From Serripes groenlandicus (Eukaryota > Mollusca > Bivalvia > Cardiida > Cardiidae), in NCBI GenBank assembly GCA_031761405.1, contig JASEVX010000011.1:34218415-34282414 (forward strand): a stretch of DNA of 64,000 nt. The letters run 5' to 3'. A model generated the notes under the pieces. The model made no database searches, was not told the DNA's origin, and saw nothing but the letters and a program-made list of their open reading frames with translations. Shown one piece after another: positions 9,241-20,640 of this stretch (positions within the stretch are counted from its first letter, which is position 1; each line of letters begins with the position of its first letter). Both the position numbers and the translations under genes were made by a program.

Positions 9241-10193
9241 AAATGGAAATGTATACAAGATACTAATGGAAGTGTATACAAGATACTAATGGAAATGTAT
9301 ACAAGATACTAATGGAAATGTATACAAGATACTAATGGAAATGTATACAAGATACTAATGGAAGTGTATACAAGATACTAATGGAAGTGTATACAAGATA
9401 CTAATGGAAATGTATACAAGATACTAATGGAAGTGTATACAAGATACTAATGGAAATGTATACAAGATACTAATGGAAGTGTATACAAGATACTAATGGA
9501 AGTGTATACAAGATACTAATGGAAGTGTATACAAGATACTAATGGAAGTGTATACAAGATACTAATGGAAGTGTATACAAGATACTAATGGAAGTGTATA
9601 CAAGATACTAATGGAAGTGTATACAAGATACTAATGGAAATGTATACAAGATACTAATGGAAGTGTATACAAGATACTAATGGAAGTGTATACAAGATAC
9701 TAATGGAAGTGTATACAAGATACTAATGGAAGTGTATACAAGATACTAATGGAAGTGTATACAAGATACTAATGGAAGTGTATACAAGATACTAATGGAA
9801 ATGTATACAATATACTAATGGAAGTGTATACAAGATACTAATGGAAGTGTATACAAGATACTAATGGAAGTGTATACAAGATACTAATGGAAATGTATAC
9901 AAGATACTAATGGAAGTGTATACAAGATACTAATGGAAGTGTATACAAGATACTAATGGAAATGTATACAAGATACTAATGGAAGTGTATACAAGATACT
10001 AATGGAAATGTATACAAGATACTAATGGAAATGTATACAAGATACTAATGGAAATGTATACAAGATACTAATGGAAGTGTATACAAGATACTAATGGAAA
10101 TGTATACAAGATACTAATGGAAATGTATACAAGATACTAATGGAAATGTATACAAGATACTAATGGAAATGTATACAAGATACTAATGGAAAG
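9241..10193. repeat. 23-bp tandem array, about 41 copies
   Basis: The unit AATGGAAGTGTATACAAGAT plus ACT repeats for about 953 bp. The main variation is GAAGTG against GAAATG; one copy has CAATATACT. The uniformity indicates recent expansion or homogenisation. Transcription is not implied. Confidence 0.97.
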
Positions 10194-10249
10194 CCATGCA
10201 ATTTAAAGTCAGTACAATAGATGTTTTCAAAACATTTTGAGAATACGTG

Positions 10250-10510
10250 TTTTAGATAATCACAAAGCCGAGAAGTTTGTAAGTCAGCTGTGTCTGAGCA
10301 CGAATTGTGTGTAACAGGAAACAGATACATTGATAATCCGTTATTGATTCGTGGTCCAAGTTAATCTTATTTCAAGTGACCGGATTTTGTTTTATTTTAA
10401 TACAGAAATTAGACAAATAGAGATCCGTGTTTATTTTACAGTTACGTTGCTATTTCATATACAGTATATGTCCACGTGAACAGAAAGCTGAAACTCATTT
10501 AGCATCAAAA
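10250..10510. repeat. Dispersed repeat, copy 1
   Basis: CAGCTGTGTCTGAGCACGAATTGTG with GTAACAGGAAACAGATAC, then CAAGTGACCGGAT and CACGTGAACAGAAAGCTGAAA, matches in order the sequence at about 18075-18255. The two copies are direct and bracket the 81-bp and 15-bp arrays. Family unknown. Confidence 0.65.
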
Positions 10511-10774
10511 GTATATATGCACTCATTACATGCACATCTGCATGTACTGACAGAAACAATACTTTCAAACGCTCAAGCGATAATCTAACGTATTCAATTT
10601 GTTCAGAGCATACATAGCCCATCAATCGAAACATCTAACTCGATATTTTAAGTATAAAAAGTACGCTAAACACTCTGTCAATTGTGACAGTGATTAAATG
10701 GTTTGTAAGAAGTCAGACCATTACTGTTAGGACGAAATACAATATCATTTTTCCTCTTAAAAGTGAAACATTAG
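10511..10774. other. Spacer, no gene seen
   Basis: No feature recognised. A 65-codon frame from 10684 runs into the MITE and is not a gene. Confidence 0.4.
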
Positions 10775-10961
10775 TTAACTCTTTCCAACGTACATATTCT
10801 TCTGCAGCAGACTACATTTGTGAAAAAAGTGTGGCAAAAGGAGACATTGCAATAATATTTCCAACTCTAGTCAATGATTAAACTAACTTTCATTCATAGA
10901 GGTTTACCACGTTTTTAACCAAAATGTTTAAATTCATCCGCTGTATGTTGGAAAGGATTTA
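10775..10961. mobile_element. Family T MITE at the left edge of the satellite
   Basis: It opens with TTAACTCTTTCCAACGTAC, then TTCTGCAGCAGACTAC, GTGTGGCAAAAGGAGACATTG, and the returning arm CATCCGCTGTATGTTGGAAAGG. Its right terminus is GGATTTA where GGGTTAA is expected. That terminus is also the first phase of the satellite that follows. Confidence 0.75.
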
Positions 10962-13900
10962 GTCTGATTTATAATGACAATTATTTCTACATGAACGCAC
11001 AATAAGATGTCCTGTCAATCCACTGTAGATATGTTATATGTTGGAAAGGATTTAGTCTGATTTATAATGACAATTATTTCTACATGAACGCACAATAAGA
11101 TGTCCTGTCAATTGCTGTATGGGGGAAAGGATTTAGTCTGATTAATAATGACAATTATTTCTACATGAACGTACACTAAGATTCCATGTCAATTGCTGTA
11201 TGTGAGAAAGGATTTAGTCTGATATATAATGACAATTATTTCTACATGAACGCACACTAAGATTCCATGTCAATTGCTGTATGGGGGAAAGGATTTAGTC
11301 TGATTAATAATGACAACTATTTCTACATGAACGCACACTAAGATTCCATGTCAATTGCTGTATGTGAGAAAGGATTTAGTCTGATTTATAATGACAATTA
11401 TTTCTACATGAACGCACACTAAGATTCCATGTCAATTGCTGTATGGGGGAAAGGATTTAGTCTGATTTATAATGACAATTATTTCTACATGAACGCACAC
11501 TAAGATTCCATGTCAATTGCTGTATGTGAGAAAGGATTTAGTCTGATATATAATGACAATTATTTCTACATGAACGCACACTAAGATTCCATGTCAATTG
11601 CTGTATGGGGGAAAGGATTTAGTCTGATTTATAATGACAATTATTTCTACATGAACGCACACTAAGATTCCATGTCAATTGATGTATGGGGGAAAGGATT
11701 TAGTCTGATTTATAATGACAATTATTTCTACATGAACGCACACTAAGATTCCATGTCAATTGCTGTATGTGGGAAAGGATTTAGTCTGATTAATAATGAC
11801 AATTATTTCTACATGAACGCACACTAAGATTCCATGTCAATTGCTGTATGGGGGAAAGGATTTAGTCTGATATATAATGACAATTATTTCTACATGAACG
11901 CACACTAAGATTCCATGTCAATTGCTGTATGGGGGAAAGGATTTAGTCTGATTTATAATGACAAATATTTCTACATGAACGCACACTAAGATTCCATGTC
12001 AATTGCTGTATGTGGGAAAGGATTTAGTCTGATTTATAATGACAATTATTTCTACATGAACGTACACTAAGATTCCATGTCAATTGCTGTATGGGGGAAA
12101 GGATTTAGTCTGATTTATAATGACAATTATTTCTACATGAACGCACACTAAGATTCCATGTCAATTGCTGTATGTGGGAAAGGATTTAGTCTGATTAATA
12201 ATGACAATTATTTCTACATGAACGCACACTAAGATTCCATGTCAATTGCTGTATGGGGGAAAGGATTTAGTCTGATTTATAATGACAATTATTTCTACAT
12301 GAACGCACACTAAGATTCCATGTCAATTGCTGTATGTGGGAAAGGATTTAGTCTGATTAATAATGACAATTATTTCTACATGAACGCACACTAAGATTCC
12401 ATGTCAATTGCTGTATGGGGGAAAGGATTTAGTCTGATTAATAATGACAATTATTTCTACATGAACGTACACTAAGATTCCATGTCAATTGCTGTATGGG
12501 GGAAAGGATTTAGTCTGATTAATAATGACAATTATTTCTACATGAACGTACACTAAGATTCCATGTCAATTGCTGTATGGGGGAAAGGATTTAGTCTGAT
12601 TAATAATGACAATTATTTCTACATGAACGCACACTAAGATTCCATGTCAATTGATGTATGGGGGAAAGGATTTAGTCTGATATATAATGACAATTATTTC
12701 TACATGAACGCACACTAAGATTCAATGTCAATTGCTGTATGGGGGAAAGGATTTAGTCTGATATATAATGACAATTATTTCTACATGAACGCACACTAAG
12801 ATTCCATGTCAATTGCTGTATGTGGGAAAGGATTTAGTCTGATTAATAATGACAATTATTTCTACATGAACGCACACTAAGATTCCATGTCAATTGCTGT
12901 ATGTGAGAAAGGATTTAGTCTGATTAATAATGACAATTATTTCTACATGAACGCACACTAAGATTCCATGTCAATTGCTGTATGTGAGAAAGGATTTAGT
13001 CTGATTAATAATGACAATTATTTCTACATGAACGCACACTAAGATTCCATGTCAATTGCTGTATGTGGGAAAGGATTTAGTCTGATTAATAATGACAATT
13101 ATTTCTACATGAACGCACACTAAGATTCCATGTCAATTGCTGTATGTGAGAAAGGATTTAGTCTGATTAATAATGACAATTATTTCTACATGAAAGTACA
13201 CTAAGATTCCATGTCAATTGCTGTATGTGGGAAAGGATTTAGTCTGATTAATAATGACAATTATTTCTACATGAACGCACACTAAGATTCCATGTCAATT
13301 GCTGTATGTGGGAAAGGATTTAGTCTGATTAATAATGACAATTATTTCTACATGAACGCACACTAAGATTCCATGTCAATTGCTGTATGTGAGAAAGGAT
13401 TTAGTCTGATTAATAATGACAATTATTTCTACATGAACGCACAATAAGATTCTATGCCAATTACTGTATGTGAGAAAGGATTTAGTCTGATTAATAATGA
13501 CAATTATTTCTACATGAACGCACACTAAGATTCCATGTCAATTGCTGTATGGGGGAAAGGATTTAGTCTGATTAATAATGACAATTATTTCTACATGAAC
13601 GCACACTAAGATTCCATGTCAATTGCTGTATGTGGTAAAGGATTTAGTCTGATTAATAATGACAATTATTTCTACATGAACGCACACTAAGATTCCATGT
13701 CAATTGCTGTATGTGGGAAAGGATTTAGTCTGATTAATAATGACAATTATTTCTACATGAACGCACACTAAGATTCCATGTCAATTGCTGTATGTGGGAA
13801 AGGATTTAGTCTGATTAATAATGACAATTATTTCTACATGAACGCACACTAAGATTCCATGTCAATTGCTGTATGTGGGAAAGGATTTAGTCTGATTTAT

Positions 13901-16900
13901 AATGACAATTATTTCTACATGAACGCACACTAAGATTCCATGTCAATTGCTGTATGTGGGAAAGGATTTAGTCTGATTTATAATGACAATTATTTCTACA
14001 TGAACGCACACTAAGATTCCATGTCAATTGCTGTATGTGGGAAAGGATTTAGTCTGATTTATAATGACAATTATTTCTACATGAACGCACACTAAGATTC
14101 CATGTCAATTGCTGTATGTGGGAAAGGATTTAGTCTGATTTATAATGACAATTATTTCTACATGAACGCACACTAAGATTCCATGTCAATTGCTGTATGT
14201 GGGAAAGGATTTAGTCTGATTAATAATGACAATTATTTCTACATGAACGCACACTAAGATTCCATGTCAATTGCTGTATGTGGGAAAGGATTTAGTCTGA
14301 TTAATAATGACAATTATTTCTACATGAACGCACACTAAGATTCCATGTCAATTGCTGTATGTGGGAAAGGATTTAGTCTGATTAATAATGACAATTATTT
14401 CTACATGAACGCACACTAAGATTCCATGTCAATTGCTGTATGTGAGAAAGGATTTAGTCTGATTAATAATGACAATTATTTCCAAATGAACGCACACTAA
14501 GATTCCATGTCAATTGCTGTATGTGAGAAAGGATTTAGTCTGATTAATAATGACAATTATTTCTACATGAACGCACACTAAGATTCCATGTCAATTGCTG
14601 TATGTGGGAAAGGATTTAGTCTGATTAATAATGACAATTATTTCTACATGAACGCACACTAAGATTCCATGTCAATTGCTGTATGTGGGAAAGGATTTAG
14701 TCTGATTAATAATGACAATTATTTCTACATGAACGCACACTAAGATTCCATGTCAATTGCTGTATGTGAGAAAGGATTTAGTCTGATTAATAATGACAAT
14801 TATTTCTACATGAACGCACAATAAGATTCTATGCCAATTACTGTATGTGAGAAAGGATTTAGTCTGATTAATAATGACAATTATTTCTACATGAACGCAC
14901 ACTAAGATTCCATGTCAATTGCTGTATGTTGGAAAGGATTTAGTCTGATTTATAATGACAATTATTTCTACATGAACGCACACTAAGATTCCATGTCAAT
15001 TGCTGTATGTGAGAAAGGATTTAGTCTGATTAATAATGACAATTATTTCTACATGAACGCACACTAAGATTCCATGTCAATTGCTGTATGTGAGAAAGGA
15101 TTTAGTCTGATTAATAATGACAATTATTTCTACATGAACGCACAATAAGATTCTATGCCAATAACTGTATGTGAGAAAGGATTTAGTCTGATTAATAATG
15201 ACAATTATTTCTACATGAACGCACACTAAGATTCCATGTCAATTGCTGTATGTGAGAAAGGATTTAGTCTGATTAATAATGACAATTATTTCTACATGAA
15301 CGCACACTAAGATTCCATGTCAATTGCTGTATGTGAGAAAGGATTTAGTCTGATTAATAATGACAATTATTTCTACATGAACGCACACTAAGATTCCATG
15401 TCAATTGCTGTATGTGGGAAAGGATTTAGTCTGATTTATAATGACAATTATTTCTACATGAACGCACACTAAGATTCCATGTCAATTGCTGTATGTGGGA
15501 AAGGATTTAGTCTGATTAATAATGACAATTATTTCTACATGAACGCACACTAAGATTCCATGTCAATTGCTGTATGTGGGAAAGGATTTAGTCTGATTAA
15601 TAATGACAATTATTTCTACATGAACGCACACTAAGATTCCATGTCAATTGCTGTATGTGGGAAAGGATTTAGTCTGATTAATAATGACAATTATTTCTAC
15701 ATGAACGTACACTAAGATTCCATGTCAATTGCTGTATGTGAGAAAGGATTTAGTCTGATTAATAATGACAATTATTTCTACATGAACGCACACTAAGATT
15801 CCATGTCAATTGCTGTATGTGAGAAAGGATTTAGTCTGATTAATAATGACAATTATTTCTACATGAACGCACACTAAGATTCCATGTCAATTGCTGTATG
15901 TGGGAAAGGATTTAGTCTGATTAATAATGACAATTATTTCTACATGAACGCACACTACGATTCCATGTCAATTGCTGTATGTGGGAAAGGATTTAGTCTG
16001 ATTAATAATGACAATTATTTCTACATGAACGCACACTAAGATTCCATGTCAATTGCTGTATGTGAGAAAGGATTTAGTCTGATTAATAATGACAATTATT
16101 TCTACATGAACGCACAATAAGATTCTATGCCAATTACTGTATGTGAGAAAGGATTTAGTCTGATTAATAATGACAATTATTTCTACATGAACGCACACTA
16201 AGATTCCATGTCAATTGCTGTATGTTGGAGAGGATTTAGTCTGATTTATAATGACAATTATTTCTACATGAACGCACACTAAGATTCCATGTCAATTGCT
16301 GTATGTGAGAAAGGATTTAGTCTGATTAATAATGACAATTATTTCTACATGAACGCACACTAAGATTCCATGTCAATTGCTGTATGTGAGAAAGGATTTA
16401 GTCTGATTAATAATGACAATTATTTCTACATGAACGCACAATAAGATTCTATCCCAATTACTGTATGTGAGAAAGGATTTAGTCTGATTAATAATGACAA
16501 TTATTTCTACATGAACGCACACTAAGATTCCATGTCAATTGCTGTATGTGAGAAAGGATTTAGTCTGATTAATAATGACAATTATTTCTACATGCACGCA
16601 CACTAAGATTCCATGTCAATTGCTGTATGTGAGAAAGGATTTAGTCTGATTAATAATGACAATTATTTCTACATGAACGCACACTAAGATTCCATGTCAA
16701 TTGCTGTATGTGAGAAAGGATTTAGTCTGATTAATAATGACAATTATTTCTACATGAACGCACACTAAGATTCCATGTCAATTGCTGTATGTGAGAAAGG
16801 ATTTAGTCTGATTAATAATGACAATTATTTCTACATGAACGCACGATAAGATTCTATGCCAATCCATTGTAGATATGTTATATGTTGGAAAGGATTTAGT

Positions 16901-17140
16901 CTGATTTATAATGATAATTATTTCTACATGAACGCACGATAAGATTCCATATCAATCCGCTGTAGATTTGTTGTATGTGAGAAAGGATTAAGTCTGATTT
17001 ATAATGACAGTTATTTCTACATGAACCCACGTTCAGATGCTCTGTCAATCCGCTGTAAATTTGTTGTATGTGTGAAAGCGTATACTCTGATTAATGATGA
17101 TAGTTATTTCTACATGAACGCACGATAAGGTGCCATGTCA
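10955..17140. repeat. Large satellite: 71 x 81-bp core edged by 93-bp units
   Basis: Phased on GGATTT, units start at 10955 (93 bp), then 11048 to 16798 (5751 bp, exactly 71 x 81), then 16799, 16892 and 16985 (93 bp each) and a partial unit from 17078. The core unit runs GGATTTAGTCTGATTAATAA, TGACAATTATTTCTACATGA, ACGCACACTAAGATTCCATG, TCAATTGCTGTATGTGGGAAA. The 93-bp units carry 12 extra bases in CCGCTGTAGATTTGTTGTATG, which is the complete family T terminus. The core looks like a deletion derivative that took over the array. No ORF crosses a unit. Confidence 0.97.
13439..16520. repeat. Higher-order structure inside the satellite
   Basis: A marked variant unit, GCACAATAAGATTCTATGCC, occurs at 13439, 14816, 15140, 16112 and 16436 (the last with ATCCC). 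Spacings are 1377, 324, 972 and 324 bp, that is 17, 4, 12 and 4 monomers. The block from about 14441 to 15140 and the block from about 15737 to 16436 share the same order of GTGAG and GTGGG variants, giving a 16-monomer (1296-bp) register. Confidence 0.85.
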
Positions 17141-17186
17141 ATTTCTGGCCATATCATAATAATGTCACTTCTACGAAAACCGACCT

Positions 17187-17243
17187 CCCAGTAAAGATAC
17201 AGATCACCCCGGACACCCAGTAAAGATACAGATCACCCCGGAC
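17187..17243. repeat. 29-bp tandem duplication
   Basis: CCCAGTAAAGATACAGATCA with CCCCGGACA at 17187-17215 is repeated without mismatch at 17216-17243. Confidence 0.95.
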
Positions 17244-17265
17244 TGATCCGGATCCTCTCCGTGTA

Positions 17266-17393
17266 ACCAATGGTCGTACAAGCAATGGTCGTTCAACCAA
17301 TGGTCGTACAAGCAATGGTCGTACAAGCTATGGTCGTACAAGCAATGGTCGTACAAGCTATGGTCGTACAAGCAATGGTCGTACAAGCAATGC
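17266..17393. repeat. 15-bp tandem array, about 8.5 copies
   Basis: The unit AATGGTCGTACAAGC has variants GTTCAACC and AGCTATGG. As 15 is a multiple of three it produces a repeating YDH-type peptide on the minus strand (17204-17461), an artefact and not a gene. Confidence 0.95.
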
Positions 17394-18074
17394 GTTCGCC
17401 TATACAGAACGGTCTTACTACAAAACGACCTGTATAATAATGAGCTGTATTCGTAATTCATAATTAATATTTAATTAATTTCAAAACCTCCGAAGCATTT
17501 TTAAATAGCTCATACGAGATAAACATATTTATTATTTATTATAATGTGAGCCGTACCAAGTGAATATGAGTTGTCTCTGGGACGTCTTCATAAAATCAAT
17601 GGAGCATTCCTACTAGATTTTCTCGACAGAGGCTACACCATGGGATATTATATCGAGGCTATAAGTGGTATATTGCACAAAACGCACGTTGTGCACATGA
17701 TGTATTTGCTTTTTGTCGTCGAGAGTCGTGACTTATTCAATATGTCATCCTTCAGCGTCAACAACCAGAGAAGACATTTCCGAGAATTTATCTGAAATGA
17801 GGGTCAAGTCAAACTTTATATTACAATAAAACCTTCCATGACGGGCACCTCCGAAGAGCTGAGACCTGTTGGATATAACACTTCTATAGTATGTCATATT
17901 CCTTTAAATCAACCTCAATAGTGCAACAAATCTCTAAACCAGCAAGCGTTCTCTGCTTACAACAAACCTTTCTCTGAAGAGGTTGTTGTACTATATAGAT
18001 GGTACTAGTGTACAATTTATTACGTGTAAAGGGTTAGAAAACGATTCTGAATAGGGTTAATTTAGGTATTCTCA
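17394..18074. other. Unassigned stretch between arrays and repeat copy 2
   Basis: A 74-codon plus frame at 17571-17795 (starting MSLGRLHKINGAFLL) has mixed composition but no domain. GCACAAAACGCACGTTGTGC near 17676-17695 is a short inverted repeat. A second weak inverted pair, CTAAACCAGC, lies nearby. No gene call is supported. Confidence 0.35.
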
Positions 18075-18255
18075 AAAGCGAGACGCCATAAATTCAGCTA
18101 TGTCTGGGCACGAATTGTGTGTAACAGGAATCAGATATATACATTAATAATATTTTATCTTAGTTTAAGTGTCCTGGATGTACATTATGTATTGCAGTTA
18201 AATTGTCATTTCTTATATGCCCTCATGAACAGACAGTTAGAACGAACACATGTGT
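18075..18255. repeat. Dispersed repeat, copy 2
   Basis: CAGCTATGTCTGGGCACGAA, TTGTGTGTAACAGGAATCAG, then CCCTCATGAACAGACAGTTAGAAC follow the same order as copy 1 at 10250-10510, with internal length differences. Confidence 0.65.
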
Positions 18256-18338
18256 GGATGCGCTGGGAGATCTGGAAATACACTGATCGCAAACGCCTTA
18301 CGGTTGGTATTCGCATAGTGCCTCTCACACTTTACAAA

Positions 18339-18590
18339 CCGCCTCGGTGATCTAGTGGTAGTGTGCGGCCTCAGGTACGAGAGGTCAACGGTCGGTACCC
18401 GACCAGGTCAAGGATTTTAAAGATGGTAGTAATGGCAGACTTCCTAGGTGCTCAGAGTTGCGGGGTTAACGTTACGACCTGACTGGCTGGTGTCAGGATA
18501 AACGGACTAGTTGTCCTGGTAACGCCGCCGTGAAATAACTGAAATAGTTTTGAAAGCGGCGTAAAACACCATCAAATCAAACTATCAATT
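18339..18590 (+). mobile_element. tRNA-headed SINE (family B), plus orientation
   Basis: The head CCGCCTCGGTGATCTAGTGG has A-box-like TGATCTAGTGGTAG, and GGTCGGTACCC is a damaged B box. The body has TTTTAAAGATGGTAGTAATG and GTTACGACCTGACTGGCTG. The tail GCCGCCGTGAAATAACTGAA continues to GCGGCGTAAAACACCATCAA. It matches the minus copies at 8189 and 40740. Confidence 0.85.
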
Positions 18591-19120
18591 ACCTTTTTAT
18601 TTTTTATTTTATCGAACAGCAAAAACTGGATATATAATGGACACGTTGTTTCGATACTTTACAATTAAATATTGATGCGAATTTAAGTAAACAATTGTCT
18701 AGAGAAATGAGTGTTGCTATGGTAACCAAGTGAGAGAAAATTGATGTAACATTTTACCCTATGAATATGGTAGTTTATTATTGCCACGTGACTTTCATCT
18801 TCAGGCTAAACTTCAATACGACACGAAATACCATAACTTGTTCTTATAAAATTTTGAAAATGTTATTTTATCTTTTGTCTTAACATAAGCAATGTTCACA
18901 AGAAACACCCTGATATAACAGAACTAATGTATAACACAATATTTACAAACATTTATGTCTTAATATATGTGTTTGTGATACTATGGCGAGTCTGCTTTGT
19001 TTGAATATATATCTTTGAAATGATTGAGGCAAACATATGAAAATTCTACATAAAAATTTCAAAAGTTTCCTGTTACAACTGCGTCGGTATGTGGGAAAAG
19101 GTTACATTTACATTGTAACA
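18591..19120. other. AT-rich spacer with one X-box-like site and a MITE end
   Basis: GTTGCTATGGTAACC lies at 18713-18727. CTGCGTCGGTATGTGGGAAA at about 19079-19098 is a stray family T right terminus. Nothing else is recognised. Confidence 0.5.
18713..18727. promoter_or_regulatory. RFX/X-box-like motif
   Basis: GTTGCTATGGTAACC is a near-perfect match to the inverted-repeat X-box bound by RFX factors in animals. No promoter or gene is near. Related strings at 369 and 23280 share the flank GAGAAATGNG, so it is probably part of a repeat. Confidence 0.3.
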
Positions 19121-19339
19121 CGAGTCGTTCCACGAGAAGACTAACATGTCGCGCAGGCTAACCGGGGCAGACACTTTTCGCCTCCTGTGGATTTTCTGTT
19201 TCAGGAATAAATACTCTATACTTCTATCCCAAAGAGACGGAATGTGTCGGCTCGGATTAGCCTGCGCGGACTGCGCACGCTGATCAGGGTCGATACATTA
19301 CGCAGAGTCAAAAATGTTGGTTTTTTCTTGGAACGGCTA
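19121..19339. mobile_element. Family G palindromic MITE
   Basis: It runs from CGAGTCGTTCCACGAGAAGA to GTTTTTTCTTGGAACGGCTA, with the middle CTCCTGTGGATTTTCTGTTTC and the right arm GATTAGCCTGCGCGGACTGC. The left arm is shortened: CATTATGGACTCTGCG is absent. Confidence 0.85.
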
Positions 19340-20109
19340 ACATGTTTTCTCAGATGTTTAATTGGGCAATTATACCCGCCCTTCAGCAACATTAACGTTT
19401 ACCTTAATGCACGAGTTATAACAATGGTTGCGGACAATGATGAGCCAGATCAGCCGAACAAGTTATCAAACATTAATGCTCATACCAGTTCCACTCATTT
19501 AGCCGAATAAGGGTTATATTCATCAGGACAATAGGCTCAACAGACAATGAATGCACTTGGGTTTTTATGTTATATATCGTTTTTATTTAATGTTTATGGT
19601 GCTGCATATTATCTTAAAATGTCCATTATAAAATCATTATAAAATACTTATCTGCGATCGAGCAGGACGTGCATTGATAAAACGTTACTCTGGAATTAAA
19701 ATGAAAAGGGCTCAATCGGTAGCAACGCGAAATTCCATCAGAATTCTGGGGAGTTCAAAAACCTAATTGTAAAGGTAAATTACTTTGAATAATTAAAGCG
19801 CTAAAACTTACCCAAAGGTGACGTGAACATTTGATGTAAAGAAACAAGAGCAACGCAAACAGGTGACATGGCTCATCTTATCTTAACATTTAACAACCGG
19901 CAATAACACCATCAATATACATGACAGAGTGTTGGCCATTGCAACACAACGTTGCCGTCTGATGATGAATAAGTTTAAAAGCTATAGCTTGTAAAGGTTA
20001 GAAGAAAGGTTCATATAAACACATTACTTAACCAATTGTGCAATTCAAATAAGGACCAAGGAGGTAATATCAAAGCAGAAATAAGATCCTGTGTAATCTA
20101 CATTTTCTA
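19340..20109. other. Spacer with a decayed SINE head
   Basis: GGGCTCAATCGGTAGCAACG and GGGGAGTTCAAAAACC (about 19708-19764) look like the A and B regions of a decayed tRNA-type head. No body is clear. The remainder has no feature. Confidence 0.35.
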
Positions 20110-20165
20110 CGTCGTGGTTTTACTGAAATCTTGTTAAAAGCGACGTAAAACAACAAACAAACAAT
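20110..20165 (+). mobile_element. SINE tail fragment
   Basis: GTCGTGGTTTTACTGAAATC with TTGTTAAAAGCGACGTAAAAC and CAACAAACAAACAATC is the common SINE 3' tail. The 5' part is not recognised. Confidence 0.6.
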
Positions 20166-20419
20166 CTAACCATTTTCTAATAAGGTTTCACAAAGCATTG
20201 GTGAAAAATTAAATGCAATGCTTTTCAATTTATTTTAAATCCAAACATTTTGTAGGAGTTGGTTGCTGAGGTTTCAAAGGACGTTTGCACCACGTATGTG
20301 AGGAATTTATGAGACAAAAATAAAAAAGATTATTATAATATATGTTGGTATATTAATAAAGACCTGACTTAACCGGAAATCTGGTCTTTTGGAGATCTTC
20401 CTATTGCTTAAGTTATATC

Positions 20420-20640
20420 AAACAAGCCGGTAGGCGACGTAGGATTCGCCTTGGTTGTGGGTCCTTAGCAACGAAAATCAAACGCGCACACCCTGAGCCC
20501 GTATCGCACCTGTTCACCAAGTTTCATCGGAATCGACCTGTCGGTTTGGGCTGTGGAGCGTCGCTTTACAAACAAACAGACAGACAGCAGGAAAAGCCTG
20601 ACAATAAGGGATATCTCACGAAGCGAATCCCAATAAAGGA
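20420..20640 (+). mobile_element. 3'-end-like segment of a dispersed retroelement
   Basis: CACCTGTTCACCAAGTTTCA, TCGGAATCGACCTGTCGG and ACAAACAAACAGACAGACAG are the kind of sequence found at the 3' end of animal RTE-like LINEs and their relatives. No RT frame is present upstream, so only the tail is supported. Orientation is inferred from the ACAGACAG run. Confidence 0.4.

Noticed and set aside
10955..17140. Centromeric satellite
   Set aside because: The monomer is short and the array only about 6 kb and embedded in ordinary dispersed repeats; nothing here shows centromere function.
17204..17461. ORF with repeated CLYDH peptides
   Set aside because: Produced by the 15-bp array.
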